From Nephromyces sp. MM_2019 (lineage: Eukaryota; Apicomplexa; Aconoidasida; Nephromycida): DNA of 44,398 nt. The stretch covers positions 1 through 44,398 of the forward strand of contig JADHZB010000510.1 in assembly GCA_015657535.1 (NCBI GenBank). Reading direction: 5' to 3'. The position numbers and the translations under genes are program-made. Positions 1-11,900 of the stretch are shown here, piece by piece (the stretch's first letter is position 1; each line of letters begins with the position of its first letter). The notes below the pieces were generated by a model. It was given only the letters and a program-made list of their open reading frames with translations. It made no database searches and was not told the origin of the DNA.

Positions 1-92
<92 letters not shown>

Positions 93-101
93 TAAACATA
101 C
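1..101. repeat. (GT)45 microsatellite inside an ASP5 intron
   Basis: Positions 1-90 are an uninterrupted GT dinucleotide run. It lies just inside the intron that starts at 101 on the minus strand (donor GTATGT), so on the sense strand of the protease gene it is an AC run. The intron continues beyond the left edge. Confidence 0.97.
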
Positions 102-592
102 TCAAATGTTAAGGATATAGTTGGGAATATTTCTAAAGCTTCTTCATAATAAATTTGTGTATAACAAAATGGGCAATTATCGTTAGAGTAGTCAAAGGGG
201 TATGTCGAATTAATTTGTTCAATTAGTGATTCGAAGAGGGGAGAAGGTAAATAAGAGTGTGTTGTACCTATTAATCAATGTGTATGTAGGTATGTGTGTA
301 TGTATGTGTATGGGTGTATGTGTGTGTATGGGTGTATGTGTGTGTATGGGTGTATGTATGGGTGTGTGTGTATGTATGGGTATGTACGTATGTATGGGTG
401 TGTGTGTATGTATGGGTGTGGTGTGTGTATGTATGGGTGTGTGTGTATGTATGGGTGTGGTGTGTGTATGTATGGGTGTGGTGTGTGGGTGCGTGTGTGT
501 GTGAATGTGTGTGTGTGTGTGTATGTGTGTGTGTGTGAATGTGTGTGTGCGTGTGTGTGTGAATGTGTGTGTGTGTGTGTATGTGTGTGTGT

Positions 593-629
<37 letters not shown>

Positions 630-2995
630 AGTGTATGTGTCTAGATAAATGTATATAGATAATCATACAAGTATATATGTGTAGATAAATAAATATTGAT
701 AATCATATACATATATATCTAGATAATCATATATATATATATATGTAGATCAATTTAGATAATAAAAAAAAAATAGTAAAAAAATATATATAGATAATAA
801 AAATGTGTGTAGATAATAAGTTTATGTGTATGTACAATACAGAATATAAAATTAAATGTGTGTAATTAACCTGAATCAAAAATTGTAGTATAGGTTTTGC
901 TAGATAAGCTTTTTTTATCAAAATTGACATTTGTAAGCTTAGATTTGTAATTATTAGTAGCTTTAGCATTGATCCATGTAATATGTGTGTGTGGGATTTT
1001 AGGGTGTGTGTAACCACCAATTAAAAATGCACCTCCTTCATTAGCTAAACATAAACTGTACAAATTGTTTTGCTCATCATAATTTGATAATAAATTATTA
1101 AAAATATTCAAATTTTTTCGTGTTTTAGACTTGCCAATACCCATTATACCCGATACCATTTGTTCACTAAATTGATTTGTTTCAACCTTATGGCAGCCTG
1201 TGTGTGTGTGTATGTATATATGGGGGTGTGTGTATGGAGGTGTGTGTATGAAGGTGTGTGTATATATGGGTGTGAGGGTGTGTGTATGGGTGTGTGTGTA
1301 TGGAGGTGTGTGTATGAAGGTGTGTGTATAGAGGTGTGTGTATGGAGGTGTGTGTATGGAGGTGTATATGTGTGTATTAGGGTATGTATAAGGGTGTGTA
1401 TGTGTATATGGAGGTGTATATGTGTGTATTAGGGTATAAGGGTGTGTATGTGTGTATGGGAGTGTGTTTGTGCGTTTATAAGTGTGTCATAAAATATTGT
1501 GTGTATATTATTGAATGTGTGGATATTAATAAAAGTGTATGTGTTTTGAAAAGTGTGTGTATTATCCAAATTTTTGTTTTCTATCAAATGTGTGCAAATA
1601 ATCCAATGTATCTTTCATAATGTGTTCACCTATGTATTCATCTATGAAGACAGGTGTGTGTGCATCGTCATCACCCAGTGATATATAGTCTGTCATAAAA
1701 CTGCCTGCAAGCCTCGAATTTTCCATATATGCTATTTCATAAGAACATCTATCAAAAAAATGTGTACAAATTTTATGTTCAATATAGTGAAAAAGTTGTG
1801 TGTGTGCATATTTAATAGGGGCGGGATGTGTTGTATGTGTGTGATCATGTTTTGTATTTGTATGTGTGTGATGTGTGTATGATATGAGTATGATGTGTAT
1901 AGGATATGTGTATGATATGGGTATGATGTGTGTATGATATGTGTATGGTGTGTGTATGATGTGTGTGTGATCTCGTTGAGTGTGGGTATGTTGGGTACAA
2001 TGTGTATAAAATATGATGAGTGTGTGTGTTGTGTGTAAAAGGTGTGTGTGTGATATGTGTATAATGTATGTGAGTGTATGTGTATGTGTTGTGTGTGTAT
2101 GTGTTGTGTGTGTACATACATTCCATTATCATTCTTATCACAATTTGTATTAAATTCTGTCCATTTCCCTGTCTTTGATAAATTCTTATCAAATTTCTTA
2201 CTTATATGGCGACCACATTCGCTACAATCTAAATTATATATAAATAGAATAGTAGGATTGTATAAGGGGTAGATGTATATATATATATATATATATATTT
2301 ATTTATTTATAATTTAAAAAAAACCAAGTAAATCAGTTACATACATTATAGTTTTTCACACAGTTGTTTTGTACACACCTTTATCTTACATACATTGTTA
2401 ATTTATACACATTATAACTTTGCACACATTTGCATATATATATTTAATTGTAGGTCACCAGAGCATGAAAAACTGGTTACTGATGAACCCGAGTCAATAA
2501 TTAGAGTTTGTGTTTGTGGTGGATAACCAACGTTCAAAAGTATGTAATAGTAAGCCAATTTATCAACATTTCCATACACTTCTATGTGATAGGGTGCCTC
2601 AATGTTCTATACACACACACACACAAATGTTTAGGTGTGTAATTAAAGCGTATACACACATATATTTAGGTGAATTGTCAAAACACACGCCTGTATATTT
2701 AGATGTATAACAAAAGCACACACACATATGTATACGCACGAATAAGCAAAAATAAACATATATAAATACATAAGCACCTACGTAAATAAGTAACTACACA
2801 CAGATACACACATATAATCACCCACAAGCATCTACACGCACATTATCCCCTGAATTTTATAAAGTAATATATTACCTCATTGGGTGTATCATGAGTTTCA
2901 TTGTATGTATCATCAGAGGTCATAAGAATAAGTGTTGAAAGTAGAAGACTTAGTAGTGTAAGGACATTTTGCTTGTAAAATAGATTGGTGTACAT
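102..2995 (-). CDS. ASP5: ASP5/plasmepsin V-like aspartyl protease, C-terminus beyond left edge
   Basis: Pepsin-fold aspartyl protease of the plasmepsin V/ASP5 type, which in relatives sits in the ER (Plasmodium) or Golgi (Toxoplasma) and processes exported effectors. Exons on the minus strand: 2995-2876, 2606-2459, 2228-2120, 1748-1630, 1197-871, 267-102. All have GT..AG borders and matching phases, giving 329 residues before the edge. Residues 1-30 form a signal peptide. The first catalytic motif is DSGSSVTSF (Asp78), followed by a Cys-rich stretch CSDCSECGRH as in plasmepsin V. Then come CSYEIAYMENS, the family signature GCHKVETNQF at the exon 4/5 join, GIMGIG, CLANEGGAFLIGG, and the second catalytic motif DSGTTHSYLP (Asp273), split by an intron. 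The first site reads DSG, not the usual DTG. The C-terminal lobe and any membrane anchor are outside the window. Family assignment is firm; substrate is inferred. Confidence 0.88.
283..640. repeat. TG-rich low-complexity block in ASP5 intron 5
   Basis: Degenerate TG/TATG repeats, including several copies of a roughly 20-bp unit built from TATGTATGGGTGTG at about 340-490, then nearly pure TG. It lies wholly within the 268-870 intron. Long open frames across it on both strands are products of the repeat and not genes. Confidence 0.93.
1198..1629. repeat. TG-rich ASP5 intron 4
   Basis: The intron between the exons ending at 1630 and starting at 1197 is mostly TGTGTATGGAGG-type repeat on the plus strand, hence CA-rich on the sense strand. 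The donor is GTGAAC and the acceptor follows an ACACAC run directly (ACACAG), so the microsatellite reaches the splice acceptor. Confidence 0.9.
1749..2119. repeat. TG-rich ASP5 intron 3
   Basis: Intron with donor GTATGT and acceptor TTTTTTTGATAG. Positions 1797-2119 are TGTGTATGATATG-type repeats. Part of it is open in the exon 4 frame (about 1750-1860 on the minus strand), but the T-rich acceptor at 1749 restores the family motif ICSYEIAY, so that stretch is read as intron. Confidence 0.85.
2607..2875. repeat. CA-rich ASP5 intron 1
   Basis: First intron of the protease gene. Here CA runs lie on the plus strand (2610-2860), so the sense strand is GT-rich, opposite to introns 3-6 of the same gene. 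Confidence 0.85.
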
Positions 2996-3109
2996 AGTCG
3001 TAATTTGTTAAAAAATGGAAGAAAATATGAACAAAATAATGTAAATTCTAATATAAAGAAGAGGTGAGATTGTTATCTAAACTTCTAAATAATACAAATA
3101 TTTATACAT

Positions 3110-3590
3110 GTTCTTGTATATATGTGTGTGTTGGAGTATAGGTGTGTGTAGGTGTGTGGGGTATGTGGGTGTGGGAGGGTATCTATAGGTGAATTTATCT
3201 TTGGATATCTATTGGTGTGTGTTTGTGTGTGCGTATATGTTTGTATTGTCTAAGGGGTGTGTGTGTCTAAGAGTGTGTGTGTCTATGTATAGGGGTGGGT
3301 ATATGTATGTGTATAGGGGTGAGTGTGTAGGTCGTATTTATATAAGTTGATTTGTATATGTGTAAATAATTTTATGTGATTGTAGGTGGTTTTATATATA
3401 TATATAAATGTAAATGTTTATTTATGTGTATGTAATTATGTATATGTATATGTAGCTTATATGTGAAGGTTTTTCTGTGTATATATATTCGGTGTGTCCC
3501 TTAGAGTCAAATAGGATTAATTAACTGATGAAAAAATTGTATATCATAAGTCTATTACGGTACAATGTATTGTGTGTGTGTGTGTAGGTA
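3110..3590. repeat. TG-rich low-complexity block
   Basis: Interrupted TG/TATG repeats on the plus strand upstream of the ASP5 start, with no coding signal. Confidence 0.85.
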
Positions 3591-3929
3591 TATGATATGT
3601 TTTGATAATCTTTTATATTAGAATGTGTATAAATAATATCCTTTGTTATATATATATATATATATATAAACAATTTTATATAAATGTAATAAAAAAGGTG
3701 TGATAGGTAATTTTATGATAATTAGGTAAAAAAAATATTTGAATTTTAAGCTTATTTAATTTAATGTATAATTTCAGAAATAGAAAAACTTTTTTGAAAA
3801 AATAAATAGGTGGAAAACTCAACAAAAACATACAATCATAGATTATTTTCAATTTTGGACGTTTATGCTCGACAAGAGTTGAATGCACACCTTTTTAGCT
3901 TCTGAACTAACATAAATATATATGCCTAA

Positions 3930-5235
3930 ATTAATGCATGGTGTGTGTGTAATACATATCTATTGCTAATATAAAAATAAGCAAAACCAAGCGAGATGTG
4001 TATACAGAGAGAGAATGAGGCTACAAATTAAACACACACACAAACGATAAGTTTATAACTATACCCCCACTAGGAATATACACATATACAGGTTAGCAAA
4101 ACATGAGCTCATAATCAGATAAACACACAAAATTACATATTTAAATAGATGCACTACAAAATAAAACACGCCCTTTAAACACAAATGGGCAAACAGTAGA
4201 AAGTACACACATACATTACAAAGTATACACAGGCTTCATTATTATACACGCATAGCCATTTGCTCACAGTTGTATACACACCGCAACTTACACACTCGTG
4301 CAAACATTTTTATTCTCACACACACACTACTTACCATATAGTTAACAGATACCATACCACTCGTACATCTAAATTTAACACTATTAGCCACACGCTCCAA
4401 AAAAACTCAACACACTAACACACACGATCCTCACATGCATAAGCACAAGCACATAACACCCGCACAGATAGCCCTCACACATCAATAAACTGCTTGAACA
4501 TGCAGCACACATAAAATAAGTATACAGACAATATAACCTCATACAAACTGCAAATACACGTGCAACCACTAACACACATCAAAAATACATCAATTACACA
4601 CACAACGCAACAAACCAAAAATTTTAAAGTGTTGCATCACTTAACACACACACACCTACACACATTCGCACATACTTCAAATAGAATATTACTCTGAGTG
4701 TGTCTAAAGATACCAACCACTATTTCAAATAATGTGTGAATAAAGAGACATGAGTATGGTTCTAAATTATATATATATAACGTCTAAAAATTTATTAAAA
4801 ATATTTTTATACTTTCGTGATCTCTTGTTCAATAATGAATAGCCTCTTAAATTATATAAAAATCGTGTCCTATAATAAATCTTATATCTACAAATATATT
4901 CACCAATTTTATATTTTCATTTTTTATCAAAAAATAAACATCAAAATGCATACATCCAAAAATACATATAAAAACATATCAAGCAATATAGACCAAAAAT
5001 CGAACAAATAAGATATAAAAATCAAATATAGATACATCAAAATGTACACAGAAAATATATATTTATCCTAATATAACCATCAAAATATACACTTAAAATA
5101 TATATATCAAAAAAATAAACACTTCAAAGCACATACATCAAAACACTTACATCAAACACATACATAACATGCACCAAAGCATACACATCAAAAATACACA
5201 CCAAAAGCACACACATCAAGTGAGAAATCTGACAA
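3930..5235. repeat. CA-rich low-complexity block
   Basis: Plus strand dominated by scattered ACACAC and ACATCAAA-type units, with the opposite strand bias to the preceding TG block. Short open frames here are compositional. Confidence 0.8.
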
Positions 5236-6182
5236 AACACAAAATACACATTAATAAATTTATCAAATTAAATCAATAATGGGTTACCTATACAATCTTA
5301 AAATGACTTGTTTTTATAAAATGGATTTATTGAAATAAATAGCTAAACTATTTTCATTGTTAACAATAATTAATGACAATTTAACAAGTAAATATACTGA
5401 ATAGTGTAAATAATTGATTTCTCAATTTCTTAAGTATAAATTGTATAGACAAAATATATATCAAAATATTGCATAAACTAATTTGGTTTTTGTATTTTTT
5501 AGGTGAATATTTAATTTCCTAATGTTTCTTTGATTCTTAAAAAAGAAAATATCGATGCTTGAAATGAATATATTATGATGATGAATAAATTTTTTTTGTA
5601 GAATATCAGATAGGAAGCAAGTCTATTATTTTATACTCTTTTCTTTTTTTAGATCAAATGTGATATATACATTGATTGAACAATTTATTCTATAAATACA
5701 TATTCACATTCGAAATGTTATAAGAACCTATAAATTTTCTGACAAGAGAATTTATGATAAATATAAAACTCGAAAAGAAGTAAAAATTTGTTTTTTTATG
5801 ATGCAGAAATTCAACATAAGTTGCTTCTAAATAAATTTAAATACAACTTGACTCTTATGAAGATGAAAACTTGTTTTTATTAGAGATATATAAATAATTT
5901 GATTTCAAAAATAAGTTTAGTATAGACGCTTATTTAATTCTTAATTAAGAGTTAATCTAAAAGTGATATCCAAATCTTTTATATTGTTTAATTATCTATT
6001 TCTTCGTTCATTGTGTAATGTGCCTTTTATCGTTGTGTGCCTTTTATTGTTGAGTCTATTTCTGTGTGTTCCTTGCTGCTGTGTGTCAATATGTGCTTTG
6101 CTCTGCGTGTGTGTTGTAGTTGTGTATGCGCTTTGCTCTTGTGTTGTTGATTTGTGTACACTTTGATGCCCGAGTACACCGT

Positions 6183-6184
<2 letters not shown>

Positions 6185-6216
<32 letters not shown>
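6185..6216. repeat. (AT)n microsatellite
   Basis: Pure alternating AT of about 31 bp, about 175 bp upstream of the TFIIIC-like start codon. Similar runs occur near 2278-2297, 3645-3668, 43249-43273, 43386-43412 and 43808-43832. Confidence 0.95.
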
Positions 6217-6217
<1 letters not shown>

Positions 6218-6392
6218 CAAATCTTGTGCCTTAATTCTCAATTTATCTAAATTGTGTAAATCACATTTTTGTAAAGCAAAACATTAAATATAGCCCATCC
6301 TAAATTAAATAGATTGTGTGTAACGTTAACGTCAAAGTACACTAAAAATTCTTAGGACATCGGTTTACATCAAAAACAATATCATTGGTATA

Positions 6393-6950
6393 ATGATGAA
6401 TCAGGAAGATGACCCAATCGTGTCAGAAGAGCTCATTTTATTAGATTTTATTGAACTATCTGCCTCAAGTTTATTTACGAAAGAACACTCGAATCGACCT
6501 TTGATTAAGAAAATACATCAAAGCAATGAGAATGATCTAAATTCAAGCTCAAATAGACTCAATCCTGCACCATCTACACATGACCCATCATCTATCAACA
6601 TGTCAACCTCAGCTGAAGATTTGAATTATACAAAATCTGATTCCCAGATCTCTCATTCATTACAGAGCTCCTCATTATTAAATAGCAAGTTTAAACAGTT
6701 GGAACTCCTTGACTTCGAGTCAGCAAATCCAAGAATTATCCTGGATGACAAGATAGTTTTCAAGGGGAGCAAACAAATACCTTATGGTAGTCAGTTAATC
6801 TTTACAATACCTAACGAGAATTCAATACAAGACGAAGGTGTTACAAAACTTGCTGACAATCATATTGATGAAGCCACAAATTCATTATTTAAGGGATGGA
6901 CTAATAAATCCTTTCAATTTGAATTAGATTTCGATAAACAGTTATCATAA
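6393..6950 (+). CDS. TFIIIC tau55/GTF3C6-like protein
   Basis: Single-exon frame of 185 codons from ATG to TAA. The N-terminal 110 residues are acidic, Ser/Asn-rich and probably disordered. Residues about 112-138 (around ELLDFESANPRIIL, VFKGSK, YGSQLIF) resemble the triple-barrel core of the TFIIIC_sub6 family (yeast Tfc7, human GTF3C6), whose hallmark is an LD..P stretch followed by VFKGxYxxxxGTxLIF. That subunit belongs to TFIIIC, which loads RNA polymerase III at tRNA genes. The match is one short motif seen by eye, so the family call is tentative. A second ATG immediately follows the first. Confidence 0.6.
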   Translation: MMNQEDDPIVSEELILLDFIELSASSLFTKEHSNRPLIKKIHQSNENDLNSSSNRLNPAPSTHDPSSINMSTSAEDLNYTKSDSQISHSLQSSSLLNSKFKQLELLDFESANPRIILDDKIVFKGSKQIPYGSQLIFTIPNENSIQDEGVTKLADNHIDEATNSLFKGWTNKSFQFELDFDKQLS

Positions 6951-8919
6951 TTACCTAATGTTAATAAATCTAAGCATATCATTCACTTTTGAAAAAAACT
7001 ATCTTAACAAATCTAATAAATCACACCCTTTTTCATACTACTTTCGTAATTCTTAAAATAATAGTTATTTCTCATTTAAATCTTTATACTCCAATCTTTC
7101 CCTATATGAGTACCGCCATTATATTATCACTATATCCTAAATGCACTCCTTTAAATTAATACCTATATATATTATGAATCAACAGCAATACAATTACAAC
7201 ATATTTAAAGGTCTTTTTCAATAAATTAGGATGCTTACACTTATTTATTGAATTATATAACACATAATGTGATGCTTTCCTATAAGGCTGAAATGAATAA
7301 GATAAATACAAAAATTAATATTGAACATGTATGTAACTAAATATTCTCCTTGAATAACATATTTCTTATATAAATTTAAGAAAATTTTCAAATTACTATG
7401 AAAATATTTTTGATTTGGATATAACTCGTTACCAATAGGCAGGCTTTTGTTGAATTTATATTACTTCAATATATAAATAGTATATATAAGCTTATCAGCT
7501 AGCTTCAATCTTTTTAAGACGTTTCACAAATAGGGTTCTTTTATAGACTCATCAATTCAAGTAACAATGTTATTAAAAAAAAACCTAACATGATACTTTA
7601 TCTGTACAAGAGTTTTTCGACTGATAATTGTAGAAAGAAAATTTTTAGTGTCTATTTTACTAAATAATACAGGACCTCAACCATATGAACTAAATTAATT
7701 TAATTCAAATTTCGAAGAATCCTAAATCAATACATCTCGAACAATTTAGTTAAAAATTTGGATTAGGAAATATTCTTAATTTTCATATAAACTAAACTTT
7801 TGAGCTATGAAAAATTTATTCAATAGAAATTACCAAGATTGTGTAAATAGATCATTATCATATTGAAAATCCTCTCAACATATGAAGCTTGAATATTATA
7901 GTTATATATTATCATGAAATAAATAACTTAAATTTTTTCTGTTGAAAAACACTTTGTAATATCTTCCTATCAAGCTTCTCGCATCTTAAAATGTTTTTCA
8001 AAATTTTTTTATTAGATTCTCTACTTAAATATAATTATCTTAACAATGGTGTCTTCACATTTTCAGTTTGAGTTTAACCTAAATTTTAAAGTGATATGGC
8101 ACTGCGAAAATAAATCGTTGCATAAATAGTTTATTACACACAACAAATCTCCTGAAAGGTTATATGTTTTGGTATTTTTATCTTGAATTTTGTCTCGGCT
8201 AAAGTTTTTAACAGATTAGTAAGCATAAAGCTAAATTTTTTGCTATTAAGCTTACTAGCCTATATAAATAACCATTTATCTATGAGTTGAGGCTCTGACA
8301 TTATTTGAATAATCAATTGAGTTGAGCGATAATATATATTATCTCTAGGCTCTTGCTATCAAGTACTTGTTTTCACACTAAAATGTACGCGTGTGCTCTA
8401 AAAGCAGACAACAAACTTACCTCTAGTTATTGTTATATTTTTCAAGTGTTTTGATACTGAAATGTTATTTTTGCAAGTTGTGTGTATCAACATGGATGGC
8501 TTTTAATGCGAGCTGACTAGATAGATAGAGGAGTTTTTTACTAGATTTATTTGTTATTCCTTGTTAATGCTTGATGAATTTTGATAATTAGATTCCTTGA
8601 ATTACATGCGTTTTGTAATTTACTAAATTAATAAGCTTAGCTATTTAACTATTATTCATGTAAACATTTACTTAATTTATACTTTCAAATCTCTTCATAT
8701 ATTCTAATATGTTAATATGTGACATCCAGAATTATTTTGACTAACTTAAAGTTGTTTCACTAGTAAATACATCATCTATTTGAATCCTCCTGAAGAAATA
8801 GCTCATTTTTTTTCTTTGTTACCTATCGCAAACCCGCATTCTATTCAAAATTACATGACCCCTAATTGGTAAAGGCTTACAAATCTTGATGAAATCTTTT
8901 AATTCACACTTGAAGAAGA
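6951..8919. other. Intergenic, nothing recognised
   Basis: About 2 kb of AT-rich DNA with stops in all frames and no exon-like segment. It separates two genes on the same strand, so it holds the end of the TFIIIC-like transcript and the UTP4 promoter. Confidence 0.6.
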
Positions 8920-11900
8920 ATGAACTCGCTACCTATTACACGTTTCAAGTAATGTTAATTCATATATTCATCCCGGATATCCTCTTAATTCAATACCTTT
9001 GATTTTAGGTTTCTCAAGTGGTCTTCTCTACCTATTGAAGTACTTTCATTTTCACCAGATGGGTTATGGCTAGCTTTGGGGCATTCTAACGCAGAAATTC
9101 ATATTCTAAGCTGCCACACATGGCACATACATGCGGTATGACATATACATTTGACTAAGAAAAAGAAATCCTATAGATTACCCATTCATATCATTCTGTT
9201 TTGCAGACTATACCTGGTGATTCTAGCTCATCAACACGGACGATTCATTGGATTAAAACCCCACTAGCAACTAAGGAAACCACATCACTTTTGAATTATC
9301 GTCTTATCACCACGGGATTAGATGGGAAGATCATTTTATGGAATCTACGTAATCTCAAAAAGCAATACTCTACTGAATCCTATGGTGGGGCAATTTTTAA
9401 TTCAAAGTTATCACCCAATAAGGATCGGTTAGCTATAGCGTGCGATGATGGAGCAATTCGTGTTTATAGTATTAAGGACGATGAAATTAATTTATTCAAG
9501 TCACTAGGGAAGACTCAAGGTTAGAAAAAAACTTTTTGAAAACCCGAAAATATATATATATTTGCGCTTTTTCTTACCATAAAATCACATAGGCCGCGCA
9601 CTTTCAGTTTGTTGGAAGAGTGAAGATATTTTATTCGCCGGTAATTCGAATTCGACTATTTTAAGATACAATCTTAAAACTGGCCACTCTGACTTAAAGC
9701 TCAAGCTTGATGACATTCAGTTAAAAAAATCTCCAAAAGGTAACAATACGAGGCACTTTGTCACGTGTATGTATTTATGATTCTAGGCTCATAAGATATA
9801 ATTTTCATTTCAATGTCAATATTTTCACATTCAGAATCTAAAAATGTTCATATTTGGTCTCTTCTTTATCTCAAACCTACTAATCACATTGTCTCTGGAG
9901 ATTCTACAGGAACTGTTACTTTTTGGGATGCTGAAACATGTACTCAATTAAGTAGCTTCAAAGAGGTATAAATATTAGCACTCGAAAAATACACTCGGCT
10001 GTATACAATTTTTCTTTTGTTTATAGAATCAAGCAGACATACTAACTATGGCTACCTCATCTAATGAATCGACTGTACTTGCGACTGGAGTTGACTCCAA
10101 GATTACAATGTTTAATCTTATAACTAAAGTAATATTTATTAACAAATCGCCACCTAGTATTGAAAACTATATTCTAGCTTATTAAATATTACTTTGAGCA
10201 AATATCATTTTTTTTTCTCGAAATTTTATAATTTTCAGACCAACACTTGGAAAATGATGGGCTACAAATATATGCATACTAAAGACACTCGTTCGATGTG
10301 TATATCGAGCGACAATCTTGTTGCTTCTGGGGGTCTTGATAGCGCAATATGCATATTCAATGACCTCAAAGATATTACAGTAAGCCATTAGCATTAAGAT
10401 TTCAGTGTCAATTTATTTTTGAAACATGATCTTGATACACTTAACAGGATATGACTAGAAGACCACTCAAATTAAATCTAATCCCACCTTCAAGTTCACA
10501 GTGGATTTCTGTTTGTTTTCCTCTTAATCTTACACTCTATCAGCAGCGTGACCATCTCGAAATATGGTAACTATCATACCTCTTATTCACATTTTAATTT
10601 ATTATTGTTCTTAATTTTTTTATTATCAATCAAAGGCCTCGTAAGACTAGTTACTTAGACACTGCCACCCCAATTTTTAAATGCTTGGTTTTTTCAATTA
10701 GCTAATCTTTCTTTCCTCAGGTCTTTGAAATCAACGGATGCTTCACAAAACCTCACTAATGAGCCTTTTAAAGTAGCGACTGTCAGACTTAGTGATTCTC
10801 ATCAAATTGTGTGTAGTGAATTATCTCCAGATGGTCAAGTTATTGCAGTTAGTAATAGGAAGGGTACGAGAATAATAGGTCTCGATTTGCAAGAGGTAAT
10901 TATTGTTTATCCAGCCTATTATTAATACTCATAAAGCAAATTATCTTCAGAATAATCCCATAGCTTCTCATAGGAAAATTTCCATTAAATTCTACTTGAT
11001 TTTAAACAAATAATCTAATTCTAGACGTCAATAAAGTCATATATCTCTCTTATTTCCTTTCAGCTTGAAATAGGAGAAATCGATTGTCCCAGTATTAGAA
11101 AATTGTCGGCTTATTCACTGAAATTCATCAACAAGGATATCTTAGCTCTTTGTATTGAGGATAACTCAAATGAAGGCTCATATGGATCTGATGAAAACTT
11201 TAAAATTATTTTATATGACATATGGAACTTGAATCAAGTTGCTGAGTTTGATGACCTTCCCAATCGTAAGCTTAGATTACTCTGCTTTCTCTGTCAATAG
11301 TTAATTGAATTAATTGTGTTTTTAGCAATAATCCGTATGGAGGTTTCAATTGGGTCTAAATGGCTTTGTACGATTGACAGCGCTGGTAAAGTAGACATAT
11401 ATAATCTCGATAAAATGAAGGTAAGGCTAAATTTAAAACGCAAGAAATAAAGACTAAGTAATTAACACTTATTGTCATTCTTATTATAATATAGCATTAC
11501 TCTAGACTCCCTAGATTCGATGATAATGAGATCTGCACTTCAGTAGCCTACCGGCCTGATAACAATGAAATTGCGGTTTTTGGTAGCCAAAAGGCATTTT
11601 ATATTTATGACTTAGAAACTAAATTTATAAAAAAAGGGAATAGTTTGGACGATAGCATACATAAGGTGAATTATAAATTACATTTAATTCGATACTCTTT
11701 ATATAATTTCAATGATTTATTAGATTTATTTATAATTTTTAAAGCAAACTTTAAAATGCATTTCTATATAAAACTTTAACAATAAAGCTTGTAAAATGAG
11801 TGATGTCGCATATTTCCTTTTCATTTAGATTCCGAAGCACCTTTTAGATCAATCTGATGGTTCTATATCAGATGCTGTATGGCTCACCTTACAATCTAAT

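Larger units (their letters stand above)
2996..6392. other. Gene-free interval with polarised microsatellites
   Basis: About 3.4 kb between the divergent ASP5 and TFIIIC-like genes. No exon-like frame with splice sites or family similarity was found. It holds a TG-rich block (3110-3590), an (AT)n run near 3645-3668, a CA-rich block (about 3930-5235), plain AT-rich DNA, and a TGTGTGCTTTG-type imperfect repeat (6015-6165). It presumably carries both promoters. Confidence 0.7.

Noticed and set aside
226..666. Cys/Val/Tyr-rich and His/Thr-rich open frames of 80-131 codons
   Set aside because: They are translations of TG/CA dinucleotide repeats inside an ASP5 intron; repeats without stops are open in most frames.
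1732..2192. His/Thr-rich minus-strand frames overlapping ASP5 exons 3 and 4
   Set aside because: They mix exon ends with intron repeat in other frames. The GT..AG model gives the aspartyl protease motifs instead.
5963..6166. 67-codon Cys/Val/Leu-rich frame upstream of the TFIIIC-like gene
   Set aside because: It is built from an imperfect TGTGTGCTTTG repeat, with no motif or splice support.
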